Assembly (NCBI RefSeq): GCF_003480315.1
Contig: NZ_QUIV01000005.1
Span: 38,643 to 102,642, forward strand
Length of the DNA: 64,000 nucleotides
Direction: 5' to 3'
Origin: Clostridium sp. AM33-3
Lineage (GTDB): Bacteria; Bacillota; Clostridia; Lachnospirales; Lachnospiraceae
Shown here one piece after another: positions 9,902 to 18,031 of this stretch (position 1 is the stretch's first letter; every line of letters begins with the position of its first letter). Made by a program: the position numbers and the translations under genes. The notes below the pieces were generated by a model, which was not told the origin of the DNA, made no database searches, and was given only the letters and a program-made list of their open reading frames with translations.

Positions 9902-9938
9902 TGGATACTATTGTATCCAGTTTGCCCTTTCTTTTCAA
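9902..9938 (-). promoter_or_regulatory. Sigma-A promoter with overlapping palindrome, upstream of the flavoprotein-pro-miaB-mutS operon
   Basis: On the minus strand the -35 TTGAAA (9938-9933) is separated by 17 bases from the -10 TACAAT (9915-9910). A palindrome with perfect 7-base arms, TGGATAC/GTATCCA around a 4-base centre, spans 9902-9919 and covers the -10, which is where a repressor would bind. The regulator is unknown. Confidence 0.7.
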
Positions 9939-9945
9939 GCAGTTT

Positions 9946-10344
9946 TTAGCTTGTGTAGGACTCCAGATAGTTAAATACCTCTGCCATGGAAGAAAACCAG
10001 AGCCCTTCCCGCAGCCTTGCGCGCTCATCAGGCGGAAAATCCATCAACGGCACATGGGTATACAGACAGATGGTTTTCCGGTCCTTTAAAAACACGAGAA
10101 GTATACCATCCTCCGCAACCAGATAATAGATTTCCCTGCTTTCCGCAACCGCCTGCACGTGATCGTTATTCGCGGCCATCTGGTCCTCTGTCACCGTTTC
10201 CGGTACTGTATCGCGTTCTATTGCAGTTTCCGGTGTGTCCACAGCCCCACTGTTTTCCCAATTGCGCCGCACAAAAAACGCGATCAGGACACAGACCAGG
10301 CTAACCCCCAGAAATAAAAATAAACAGATCCTATACTTTTTCAT
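9946..10344 (-). CDS. Membrane-anchored protein with BofC C-terminal-like domain
   Basis: A 132-residue protein: a short basic N-terminus (MKKYR), one membrane segment (about residues 6-23, ICLFLFLGVSLVCVLIAFF), an acidic, Thr-rich linker, and a C-terminal domain of about 60 residues (EIYYLVAEDGILLVF ... VFNYLESYTS). The C-terminal domain resembles that of BofC, the Bacillus forespore protein that controls SpoIVB signalling; I recognise it from recall, not from a search. ATG 10344 has GGAGG eight bases upstream; the longer frame from TTG 10359 starts inside that ribosome binding site. It lies downstream of other sporulation-linked genes, which supports the idea. Confidence 0.6.
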   Translation of the reverse strand: MKKYRICLFLFLGVSLVCVLIAFFVRRNWENSGAVDTPETAIERDTVPETVTEDQMAANNDHVQAVAESREIYYLVAEDGILLVFLKDRKTICLYTHVPLMDFPPDERARLREGLWFSSMAEVFNYLESYTS

Positions 10345-10396
10345 GGAAAATCCCTCCAAGTATAGTATCTGCTTATTTTTTGATTTTATACGGTGC

Positions 10397-11560
10397 TTAC
10401 TTTCCTTCGATCTTTGCCGGCTGCATATCGTTGGTGGTACAGATGCAGATCCAGGTCTTCCCCGGATTCAGTACGATTTCATTGCCGGACGCGTCATAAT
10501 AGTGCGTCACACCGAACTCTCCGTCTTTCTCACAGGTAATATCCTCTGCCTGTCCATTAGAAATGTAATAGCCCCAGGTATCTGCCTGCACATTGATATT
10601 GCGGTACTCAGTGGACGCATAATAGGCTGCCGGACAGTACTGGATGATCAGGTTCTTCACGGCAATCTGCCCTTCATTTCCCATATGTGGACCGCCATAC
10701 TGGAAGCGGTAATACAGTCCGTCATCCTCATGGTACTCAAACCACGGATTATTCAGCTTATAACCCGGTGTTACCTTGTAGGCTTCCCGAACATCGGCAC
10801 CATGCATAACGGCCTGTGTTCCTTCCTTCGCAAACTTAAAATGTCCGTCATAGTCTGCGTTATATTCCTGACTGTAGCCCAGTTTCTGAATGGCGCGCTG
10901 AATGCCCTCAAAGCTGGCGTAGGCGTTATGCGGAGTTTTTTTGTCCCTGGAACGGAAGTAAGCCGTGCTTCCCTGGCCCTCAATGCCATTGATGTTATCA
11001 ATGAATTTCAAATATGGCTTTGCAAAGGTACTCTGTCCGTAATGCGCGTAGATGGCATCAAACTCTCTGGCAAAATACACATAGTAGGTTCGGCAGCTGC
11101 GTACAGAACCGATCCGGCTTAAGTCATCGTAATCCTCCATAATAGCCAGATACCGGTTCATGGTAGCTTCCACCGGTACCTCGTAAACGACCCCGGCCCG
11201 GTTGATGCCATACTGCGGCAGTGCTGCCTTATCGTTGCTCATCATAATAGCCAGCGGACGGCGGTTGCCCTGGGAGACAGGCACCATCTCACCGGTCAGA
11301 TAGCTGCGGATCCTGCCGTCTTTCTCCACCCTCGGCTCCTGCTCATCCGGATCCGGCGCCTCAGTTTCCGGCGCTTCTGTCTGCGGTGCCTCGGTTTCAA
11401 TCTCGATGGTTTCTGCCGCGGTTTCTTCTACGGAGGATTCCACGGTGATCTTATTATGTACTTCTTTTGTGCCGCAGCCGGTCAGTGCTGCAGCCCCCAC
11501 TGCAAGACACCACGCTGCCATAACCCCAAACGCATACTTCTTCCCCTTGTTTTTTCTCAT
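10397..11560 (-). CDS. DUF3048 domain lipoprotein (YerB-like)
   Basis: A 387-residue secreted lipoprotein. The signal peptide MRKNKGKKYAFGVMAAWCLA continues to a lipobox ALTGC, with the lipidated Cys at about residue 29; a Glu/Thr/Pro-rich linker of roughly 40 residues follows, then DUF3048 N- and C-terminal domains (PLAIMMSNDKAALPQYGINRA, IGSVRSCRTYYVYFA, GKTWICIC near the end). YerB of Bacillus is the family reference; its function is not established. The ATG overlaps the ybeY stop as ATGA, so the two are translationally coupled. Confidence 0.9.
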   Translation of the reverse strand: MRKNKGKKYAFGVMAAWCLAVGAAALTGCGTKEVHNKITVESSVEETAAETIEIETEAPQTEAPETEAPDPDEQEPRVEKDGRIRSYLTGEMVPVSQGNRRPLAIMMSNDKAALPQYGINRAGVVYEVPVEATMNRYLAIMEDYDDLSRIGSVRSCRTYYVYFAREFDAIYAHYGQSTFAKPYLKFIDNINGIEGQGSTAYFRSRDKKTPHNAYASFEGIQRAIQKLGYSQEYNADYDGHFKFAKEGTQAVMHGADVREAYKVTPGYKLNNPWFEYHEDDGLYYRFQYGGPHMGNEGQIAVKNLIIQYCPAAYYASTEYRNINVQADTWGYYISNGQAEDITCEKDGEFGVTHYYDASGNEIVLNPGKTWICICTTNDMQPAKIEGK

Positions 11561-12054
11561 CTATGATAGCCCTCTCCTGCCAGTATCTCTCTCTGCCTGG
11601 TTTCCATTACCTCGCGCTCTGCGTCTTCCATATGGTCATAGCCGCACAGATGGAGCATGCTGTGGGCAATGAGGAACGCCAGCTCCCGTTCTCTGGAATG
11701 GCCATACTTTTCAGCCTGCTCGATCACCTTTTCCACAGAGACAATGATATCGCCCAGGATCAGCTCTCCGGTTTCCGGATTGAAATAATCCTCCACAGCC
11801 TCCTCCACATGGCTGAAATCGGATTCCTTCTCAAAATCAATCATAGGAAAGGATAATACATCTGTCGGACGGTCGATCTGGCGGTAATCCCGGTTGATCT
11901 CCTGAATCGCGTCATTATCTGTCAAAATCAGGTTCACCTCAGCCTCATAAGGGCACTTCTCATAGTCCAGCGCTGCAGGTATGATGTCATTTGCAACCTT
12001 TTCATAATCCACATCCAAAGGCTTGTCTGTCTCATATTCAATATTAATGGTCAT
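11557..12054 (-). CDS. ybeY: Endoribonuclease YbeY
   Basis: Single-strand-specific zinc endoribonuclease for 16S rRNA 3' maturation and 70S quality control. With ATG 12054 it has 165 residues; the zinc-binding H-x3-H-x5-H is at 131, 135 and 141 (AHSMLHLCGYDH). ATG 12054 (MTINIEYETD) has AAAGGCGG about seven bases upstream; the longer frame to 12096 is less likely. It follows phoH, the order seen in Bacillus (yqfC-yqfD-phoH-...-ybeY), and is coupled to the DUF3048 gene. Confidence 0.95.
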   Translation of the reverse strand: MTINIEYETDKPLDVDYEKVANDIIPAALDYEKCPYEAEVNLILTDNDAIQEINRDYRQIDRPTDVLSFPMIDFEKESDFSHVEEAVEDYFNPETGELILGDIIVSVEKVIEQAEKYGHSRERELAFLIAHSMLHLCGYDHMEDAEREVMETRQREILAGEGYHR

Positions 12055-12117
12055 GTATATTCCGCCTTTCTGCCAGGCATATTCCCCGCCCGGCATGTTT
12101 TGCTTTTATCGTCTCTG

Positions 12118-13137
12118 CTATCTGCGATATTTGAACTCTTTTAACCGATGTGTTTTTTCCTTCGGCGGCTGTTTTGCCGGATTCTTCTTTTCGTAATCAT
12201 CGTAAGCCTGTACAATCTTCTGAACCAGCGGATGACGCACTACATCGTTGCTGGTCAGGTTGCAGAAACCGATATCATCGATCTTTCCAAGCACCTTCAT
12301 GGCTACATCCAGACCGGATACCGCTCCGCTCGGCAGATCCTTCTGGGTCTTGTCACCGGTAATGATGACCTTGGAGCCAAAACCGATACGGGTCAGGAAC
12401 ATCTTCATCTGGGCCGGTGTGGTATTTTGTGCCTCATCCAGGATGATGTAGGCATTGTCGAGGGTACGTCCCCGCATGTATGCCAGCGGCGCTACCTCGA
12501 TCAGTCCCTTCTCCTGGTTATGCAGAAAGCTCTCCGCTCCCATGATCTGGTACAGGGCATCATAAAGCGGCCGCAGATACGGGTCGATCTTGCTCTGCAG
12601 GTCACCCGGCAGAAATCCCAGCTTCTCGCCAGCCTCAATAGCCGGCCTGGTTAAGATGATGCGGTTCACATCGCCGTTTTTGAACGCAGAAATTGCCATG
12701 GCCATAGCCAGATAGGTTTTTCCGGTTCCGGCCGGTCCGATACCGAAGACGATCATCTTCTTGCGGATGGTATCCACATACTGTTTCTGTCCTACGGTTT
12801 TCGGCTTCACCGGCTTTCCATTAATGGTCCGGCAGATAATGTCCTTGTCGATCTCGAGAATGGCATCGTCTGACTCGGTAAAGCACAAAGACAGAGCATA
12901 GTCCACGTTCTGTTCGGTAATGGCGTTGCCGCGCTTTGACAGCTCCACCAGATTGTTGAACACGCTCTTGGCGCGGCGGATCATCAGTTCCGGCCCGATC
13001 AGCTTGATGGCTCCATCTCTCGCAACAATCGTCACGTGCAGTGTCCTCTCGATCTTTTTTAAATAGCCGTCAAACTGTCCGCACACATTTTTCTCATGCT
13101 CCGCCGGGATATCAATTATAGTCTCAATTACACTCAT
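12118..13137 (-). CDS. phoH: PhoH family ATPase
   Basis: A 339-residue cytoplasmic ATPase of the PhoH-like group. A KH-like N-terminal region (about 1-95) precedes the P-loop ATPase domain with Walker A GPAGTGKT (134-141) and Walker B ILDEAQN. The family is linked to RNA metabolism because of its usual neighbour YbeY; the activity is not well defined. Start ATG 13137 with AAGGAG somewhat far upstream (13 bases). It is placed between yqfD and ybeY, a conserved Firmicutes order. Confidence 0.94.
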   Translation of the reverse strand: MSVIETIIDIPAEHEKNVCGQFDGYLKKIERTLHVTIVARDGAIKLIGPELMIRRAKSVFNNLVELSKRGNAITEQNVDYALSLCFTESDDAILEIDKDIICRTINGKPVKPKTVGQKQYVDTIRKKMIVFGIGPAGTGKTYLAMAMAISAFKNGDVNRIILTRPAIEAGEKLGFLPGDLQSKIDPYLRPLYDALYQIMGAESFLHNQEKGLIEVAPLAYMRGRTLDNAYIILDEAQNTTPAQMKMFLTRIGFGSKVIITGDKTQKDLPSGAVSGLDVAMKVLGKIDDIGFCNLTSNDVVRHPLVQKIVQAYDDYEKKNPAKQPPKEKTHRLKEFKYRR

Positions 13138-13175
13138 TCTGTATTATCTGCTCCTTACTGTTCACACGTTGTGTA

Positions 13176-14366
13176 CTATTCTAGCTTCTGTCCGGTTCCG
13201 GCCTCCTCTTCCACGGTCATGCTCCCGCAGATTATCCAGCCGTTACTGTTATCTAATATTTTAACATCATTTTCGATTATTTGTACCCCTTTTTCGGTTA
13301 ATTTTTGTAATTTTCTTTCATGAACTGCTTTTGTAAGGTCATTTAGCTCTGTTTTCGTGCGTTTTCGTTCTACCTTCTCATACTCCCTGGCCGTAATTGC
13401 TTCGGTCCAGACCGGAAGAAAAAAATCTCCGAATAAAACGATCTGTCTGGAAACACCGGTCAGATCCCAGTTTCGTTTCCCGGCTAACGGAGGCATGGCC
13501 AGAATATCCACTGCTCCGGCCCGCAGGCGAAAGCCCCGCTGCATCTTTCCGGTATAGCTCCGCACTGTCTGAAAGTGCGGCACCCATTCCCTGTAGATCT
13601 TCGTTGTCCGCAGACGGATATCGGCATCGGCCCGCACAAACAGAGTCCGCTCCACCTCCCCGGAATCGTTGGTGACCGGCAGCATCCCTTCTACCAGAAT
13701 CTGCCCCTTTTCCACCTCATCCCCGGGCTGTACTACCGCTTTTCCGGCCCTCACCAGGATGGAAACGACCGTTCCTGCTGTTTCAGCCACCAGGTTTCTT
13801 GGTGATTCTTCCCGAAGGGGAATACCATCCGCTGTCTCATTTTCCCGTATCCGGATCTGCAGCCGGGTCCCGGATACATGGGCAGATACCCAGACAATCC
13901 GGGAGCAGCGGCTTCTGAGTTCCTCCTCGATCCTGTCACAGTCCACGCCTCTTTTGGGCATTCCATAGCAGACCCCGATTTCCCGAAGCTGTCCTGTCAG
14001 CATGTCATCCGTGAAAAGAAGGTTTCCGGAGAAGCTGATATTCCAGATAAAACGGGAAAGGACAAACAACAGCAGAAAAAACGAAGCCGCCCCAACGGCA
14101 AACAGCTTTCGCTTCCGGTTCCGATATAAAAAAAAGGGCAGTCCCAGTTTTTCCTGGATGCGGACTCGCACCCCGGCTTTTCTTGCAAATGGGCGGATCC
14201 GGTAAAAATCGGGCAAGAGCAGAAAAAACCGGTATTCTTCTTTCTCACAGGCAATATTCCAAAGCAGGATTTTGCTGCTCCGGCACAGGTTGAAAAAGCG
14301 TTCCGGTGACCGTCCTGTCAGACGTACGCGCACATATCCGGTGTAATGCTGCTTCAGCCACCGCAT
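13176..14366 (-). CDS. yqfD: Sporulation protein YqfD
   Basis: A 396-residue membrane protein of the YqfD family, needed for efficient sporulation in Bacillus subtilis (sigma-E regulon). One clear membrane segment lies near residues 78-95 (LFAVGAASFFLLLFVLSRFIW); the large C-terminal part is predicted to face outward and includes beta-rich segments (VVSILVRAGKAVVQPGDEVEKGQ). ATG 14366 has GGAGGAG seven bases upstream; the apparent earlier TTG start overlaps this site. yqfC is 17 bases upstream. Confidence 0.93.
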   Translation of the reverse strand: MRWLKQHYTGYVRVRLTGRSPERFFNLCRSSKILLWNIACEKEEYRFFLLLPDFYRIRPFARKAGVRVRIQEKLGLPFFLYRNRKRKLFAVGAASFFLLLFVLSRFIWNISFSGNLLFTDDMLTGQLREIGVCYGMPKRGVDCDRIEEELRSRCSRIVWVSAHVSGTRLQIRIRENETADGIPLREESPRNLVAETAGTVVSILVRAGKAVVQPGDEVEKGQILVEGMLPVTNDSGEVERTLFVRADADIRLRTTKIYREWVPHFQTVRSYTGKMQRGFRLRAGAVDILAMPPLAGKRNWDLTGVSRQIVLFGDFFLPVWTEAITAREYEKVERKRTKTELNDLTKAVHERKLQKLTEKGVQIIENDVKILDNSNGWIICGSMTVEEEAGTGQKLE

Positions 14367-14383
14367 ACTCTGTCTCCTCCGAT

Positions 14384-14653
14384 TCAATCACAAAATTCCA
14401 TACTCCGGATCTGACCTCTGATTTTCATGGAATCACGGTCATAATATACAATATTCAGCCTGCGCCCACAGATCTGCAGTCTGCAGTTTTTGCCCTGAAG
14501 CCGGATACAATCCTCTTCAAACAGCAGTATTTTCCGATAGTTTTCCACAGTTACACTGTGCCTTCCGGAAAAGGACAGCAGGATCTCCCCAAGCATTACA
14601 TCGCCCGGAAGTTTTAGCTGTTCCGTTACAGATTGTTTCGCGTGTTCCAGCAT
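14384..14653 (-). CDS. yqfC: Sporulation protein YqfC (YabP/YqfC family)
   Basis: An 89-residue member of the YabP/YqfC family, found only in endospore formers and associated with the mother-cell programme. Family features seen: LPGDVMLGEILLSFSGRHSVTVENY and the closing IRGQIRSMEF. ATG 14653 has GGAG eight bases upstream. The open frame extends further to 14707, but that stretch contains the rpsU terminator, so the shorter start is right. Pairs with yqfD. No sigma-E promoter is clear enough to annotate. Confidence 0.9.
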   Translation of the reverse strand: MLEHAKQSVTEQLKLPGDVMLGEILLSFSGRHSVTVENYRKILLFEEDCIRLQGKNCRLQICGRRLNIVYYDRDSMKIRGQIRSMEFCD

Positions 14654-14690
14654 GCCGCTGCTCCCATTGCTTTTTACATAAAAATATACG

Positions 14691-14719
14691 AAAAAATCCC
14701 CGGTCATAGACCAGGGATT
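14691..14719 (-). terminator. Rho-independent terminator of rpsU
   Basis: On the minus strand AATCCCTGGTC-TAT-GACCGGGGATT forms an 11-pair stem (one G-T pair) followed at once by a T run. It lies 10 bases after the rpsU stop and isolates rpsU from yqfC. Confidence 0.9.
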
Positions 14720-14729
14720 TCGGAAATAC

Positions 14730-14906
14730 TTAATTAAATTTGCGTTTTCTTGCAGCTTCAGACTTTTTCTTGCGTCTTACGCTTGGTTTCTCGTAATGCT
14801 CTCTCTTACGAATCTCCTGCTGAATACCAGCCTTTGCGCAGTTTCTTTTGAATCTGCGTAATGCGCTGTCCAGACTCTCGTTCTCTTTAACGATAACGTT
14901 TGACAT
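14730..14906 (-). CDS. rpsU: 30S ribosomal protein S21
   Basis: A 58-residue protein, [19 protein letters not shown] followed by KRNCAKAG, ending in a highly basic tail ([16 protein letters not shown]), the standard S21 pattern. It is the last-assembled small-subunit protein near the anti-Shine-Dalgarno end of 16S rRNA. It has its own promoter and terminator, making it monocistronic. The upstream GGAGG is distant (13 bases) but AGGTG lies closer to the ATG. Confidence 0.97.
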   Translation of the reverse strand: MSNVIVKENESLDSALRRFKRNCAKAGIQQEIRKREHYEKPSVRRKKKSEAARKRKFN

Positions 14907-14927
14907 AGCTCACACCTAACCTCCCTC

Positions 14928-15009
14928 CAGTTGTGTACTTGTGCATAATACAACTGTTTGGGTATTTTATAGCACTGGTATGATTATAGCATAAAATCTC
15001 TATTCGTCA
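14928..15009 (-). promoter_or_regulatory. rpsU promoter and leader hairpin
   Basis: Minus-strand -35 TTGACG (15009-15004), 16-base spacer, -10 TATAAT (14987-14982). The predicted leader of about 70 bases contains an inverted repeat CAGTTGT...ACAACTG (arms 14928-14934 and 14949-14955) just upstream of the GGAGG. It could modulate initiation, but no known ribosomal-protein leader is recognised. Confidence 0.75.
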
Positions 15010-15052
15010 ACTGTTTTTTTGAGTTTTTTGCGGATTTTCGTAATTTTTTGTT

Positions 15053-17695
15053 TTACCGGATCTGTTCTGCTGCAGTCTCGTATGCTTTCTCCAGGGCTGC
15101 GTCCACGCCTGCCGGATTCTTGCCGCCTGCCTGTGCCATATTCGGACGGCCGCCGCCGCCACCTCCAACCAGACCTGCGATCGCCTTGACCAGGTTGCCT
15201 GCATGGGCACCCTTCTTCTGGGCCTCATCGGTCGCAGTTACCATCAGGTTGACCTTGTCACCCTGAACAGATGCCAGAACGATCACGCCCTCACCAAGCT
15301 TATCCTTTAACTGGTCGCCCAGGCCGCGCAGTCCGTTCATATCTACGTCAGCTACCTTTGCAGCCAGAACCTTCACGCCCTTCACGTCACGTACCTGGTT
15401 CATAACATCGCCCAGGGACTCGTTGGCCAGTTTGCTCTTTAATTTGTCGTTCTCAGCGTGCAGAGCCTTGATTTCCTCCAGCATGGATTCGATCTTGGCC
15501 TTTAAGTCTGCCGGAGTGGTCTTTGCTGCTTTTGCTGCCTCGGCCAGCTCCTGCTCCTGATTCTCATAGTAACGCATGAGACCTTCACCGGTCAGTGCCT
15601 CGATTCTTCGGACACCTGCTGCGATACCTGCCTCAGAGAGGATCTTGAATGCATGAATCGCGCCAGTGTTAGCGACATGAGTACCACCGCAAAGCTCGGT
15701 AGAGAAATCGCCCATCTTAACCACACGGACCTTCTCACCATACTTTTCGCCAAACAGCGCCATAGCGCCGGTCTTCTTCGCTTCATCCAGAGTCATCTCC
15801 TGTGTTACAACATCCAGATTCTCCTGGATCTTCTGATTTACCAGCTCCTCAACCTTTTTGATCTCCTCCGGAGTCATGGCAGAGAAATGGGTAAAGTCAA
15901 AACGGAGTCTGTCCGGAGTTACCAGGGAGCCGGCCTGCTCTACATGGTCACCGAGGACGCTGCGCAGTGCCTTCTGAAGCAGATGGGTTGCGCTGTGGTT
16001 CTTCTCGGTGGAACGGCGGGAGGCCTCATCTACCTTTAAGGTAACTGTCTCGCCTGCTGCCAGCATGCCGCTGGTCATGTGTCCTACATGGCCGATCTTG
16101 CCGCCCTGTAAGTGAATGGTATCCTCTACCACAAAGGTACCGTTGTTAGCACCGGTGATCACACCGGTATCACCGCACTGTCCACCCATGGTTCCGTAGA
16201 ACGGAGTCTCCTCTACGATGATGGTTCCGCGCTGGCCGTCGGTCAGGGCTTCCACGATCTCGGTATCGGTTGTCAGAACGGAAATTTCAGACTCATGCAC
16301 CAGTCTGTCGTAGCCCACGAACTTAGAGGTGATCTGAGCCGGGATGGACTGGTATACGGTTACATCCGCACCCATGTAGTTGGTTGTCTTACGTGCTTTT
16401 CTTGCCTTCTCACGCTGCTCTTTCATAGCTGCCTGGAAGCCTTCCTCGTCTACGGTCAGGTTCTTTTCTTCCAGGATCTCGATCGTTAAGTCTAACGGGA
16501 ATCCGTAGGTATCGTACAGCTTGAAAGCATTCTCGCCGGAAAGAACGGTCTCGTTCTTTGCGGACATCTCGCTTTCCATATCTGCCAGGATCGCAAGGCC
16601 CTGGTCGATGGTCTTGTTGAACTTTTCTTCCTCTTCCGCAAGAACCTTTAAGATCATAGCCTTCTTCTCTTCCAGCTCCGGATATCCGTCCTTGGAAAGC
16701 TCGATAACTGTCTTGGAGAGCTCCGGCATAAATCTTCCCTCAATGCCAAGCAGACGTCCGTGACGTGCTGCACGGCGGATCAGACGGCGCAGAACATAGC
16801 CGCGGCCCTCGTTGGACGGCATGATGCCATCGGAGATCATGAAGGTACAGGACTTTACATGATCAGCAATGATACGCAGGGAAACATCCTTCTTGTAATC
16901 CACCTGGTACTCTGTGTGTGCCAGAGCACAGACCTCATCCAGAAGTGCCTTGTTGGTATCTACGGTAAACAGGGAATCCACATCCTGGACTACAACAGCT
17001 AAACGTTCCAGACCCATACCGGTATCGATGTTCTTCTGTTTTAACTCCGTGTAATTGCCATGGCCATCGTTCTCGAACTGGGTGAATACGTTGTTCCATA
17101 CCTCGATGTAACGGTCGCATTCACAGCCAACGGTACAGCCCGGCTTGCCGCAGCCGTACTTCTCACCGCGGTCATAGTAGATCTCGGAACATGGACCGCA
17201 CGGACCTGCGCCATGCTCCCAGAAGTTGTCCTCTTTGCCGAAGCGGAAGATCTTCTCTGCCGGAACACCGATCTCTTTATTCCAGATGTTAAATGCCTCG
17301 TCATCATCTAAGTAAACAGACGGATACAGACGGTCTTTCTCCAGACCTACGACCTCAGTTAAAAACTCCCAGGACCAGTGGATTGCCTCATCTTTGAAAT
17401 AATCACCAAATGAGAAGTTGCCCAGCATCTCAAAGAAGGTGCCGTGACGGGCGGTCTTACCGATGTTTTCGATATCACCGGTACGGATACATTTCTGGCA
17501 GGTGGTCACACGTCTTCTCGGCGGAATCTCCTGTCCGGTGAAATAAGGCTTTAACGGTGCCATACCGGAGTTGATGAGGAGCAGGCTGTTGTCGTTGTGC
17601 GGCACCAGGGAAAAGCTCTTCATTGCCAGATGTCCCTTGCTCTCAAAGAATTCCAGGAACATTCTTCTCAGTTCGTTTACTCCATACTTCTTCAC
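15053..17695 (-). CDS. alaS: Alanyl-tRNA synthetase
   Basis: Charges tRNA-Ala. 880 residues, normal length. The class II catalytic domain occupies about 1-240 (motif 2 region RVTTCQKCIRTGDIENIG); the editing domain carries the zinc/catalytic HSATHLLQKALR and the CGGTH motif (ELCGGTHV); a C-Ala domain closes the protein, ending in the glycine-rich GLVGGGGGGRPNMAQAGGK. The start is GTG 17695 (MKKYGVNELRRMF) with GGAGG upstream. A 41-codon membrane protein gene is 72 bases upstream, probably on the same transcript. I see no T-box leader. Confidence 0.98.
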   Translation of the reverse strand: MKKYGVNELRRMFLEFFESKGHLAMKSFSLVPHNDNSLLLINSGMAPLKPYFTGQEIPPRRRVTTCQKCIRTGDIENIGKTARHGTFFEMLGNFSFGDYFKDEAIHWSWEFLTEVVGLEKDRLYPSVYLDDDEAFNIWNKEIGVPAEKIFRFGKEDNFWEHGAGPCGPCSEIYYDRGEKYGCGKPGCTVGCECDRYIEVWNNVFTQFENDGHGNYTELKQKNIDTGMGLERLAVVVQDVDSLFTVDTNKALLDEVCALAHTEYQVDYKKDVSLRIIADHVKSCTFMISDGIMPSNEGRGYVLRRLIRRAARHGRLLGIEGRFMPELSKTVIELSKDGYPELEEKKAMILKVLAEEEEKFNKTIDQGLAILADMESEMSAKNETVLSGENAFKLYDTYGFPLDLTIEILEEKNLTVDEEGFQAAMKEQREKARKARKTTNYMGADVTVYQSIPAQITSKFVGYDRLVHESEISVLTTDTEIVEALTDGQRGTIIVEETPFYGTMGGQCGDTGVITGANNGTFVVEDTIHLQGGKIGHVGHMTSGMLAAGETVTLKVDEASRRSTEKNHSATHLLQKALRSVLGDHVEQAGSLVTPDRLRFDFTHFSAMTPEEIKKVEELVNQKIQENLDVVTQEMTLDEAKKTGAMALFGEKYGEKVRVVKMGDFSTELCGGTHVANTGAIHAFKILSEAGIAAGVRRIEALTGEGLMRYYENQEQELAEAAKAAKTTPADLKAKIESMLEEIKALHAENDKLKSKLANESLGDVMNQVRDVKGVKVLAAKVADVDMNGLRGLGDQLKDKLGEGVIVLASVQGDKVNLMVTATDEAQKKGAHAGNLVKAIAGLVGGGGGGRPNMAQAGGKNPAGVDAALEKAYETAAEQIR

Positions 17696-17767
17696 TTTAC
17701 TACTTCCTCCGTATTATTGCCGCTGCCCGCACTGCATGCATGCAGCGGCTGGATTTTGCTGCCGTTC

Positions 17768-17893
17768 TTATGCGCGGTCAGCCTCTTTTTTGTCTCTGAA
17801 CTTTTTGCCGCAAATGATTCCCGCGTACGCGAGCGCTGCAAAAATGATGGCTTTTACGGTATATCCAATCAGACTGGTTGCGATAGCTGCCAT
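17768..17893 (-). CDS. Small hydrophobic membrane protein, 41 residues, unrecognised
   Basis: A 41-codon frame starting MAAIATSLIGYTVKAIIFAA, with one predicted membrane helix (about residues 5-28) and a charged tail (GKKFRDKKEADRA). Evidence that it is real: a perfect AAGGAGG eight bases before the ATG, a promoter immediately upstream, a compact fit between that promoter and alaS, and codon use like its neighbours. No family is recognised. It may be a stress-type single-pass membrane peptide; this is inference only. Confidence 0.75.
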   Translation of the reverse strand: MAAIATSLIGYTVKAIIFAALAYAGIICGKKFRDKKEADRA

Positions 17894-17941
17894 AATAACT
17901 TCCTCCTTATGTTCAGAAAAACTATTTCAATTCATCTTTGT

Positions 17942-17970
17942 ATCTTACCATAGGAACCTATAATTATCAA
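17942..17970 (-). promoter_or_regulatory. Sigma-A promoter of the small membrane protein-alaS unit
   Basis: Minus-strand -35 TTGATA (17970-17965), 17-base spacer, -10 TAAGAT (17947-17942). The predicted start is about 40 bases upstream of the 41-codon gene. Confidence 0.65.
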
Positions 17971-17976
17971 GTCCCC

Positions 17977-18017
17977 AAAAAGCAGGCAGAAAACTGTTTT
18001 TTCGTCTTCTGCCTGCT
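17977..18017 (-). terminator. Terminator after the LprI-like gene
   Basis: AGCAGGCAGAA and TTCTGCCTGCT form a perfect 11-pair stem around a 15-base loop, followed on the minus strand by a run of five T. It lies 14 bases after the stop at 18032. Confidence 0.9.
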
Positions 18018-18031
18018 TCCTGCTTTCTGTT

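Noticed and set aside
14654..14707. Longer N-terminus for YqfC
   Set aside because: The extension overlaps the rpsU terminator; ATG 14653 has its own ribosome binding site and gives the usual family length.
17696..17767. Possible T-box or regulatory leader for alaS (CCGCTGC/GCAGCGG inverted repeat)
   Set aside because: The gap is only 72 bases, with no T-box consensus or T run after the stem; probably just spacer between the small gene and alaS.
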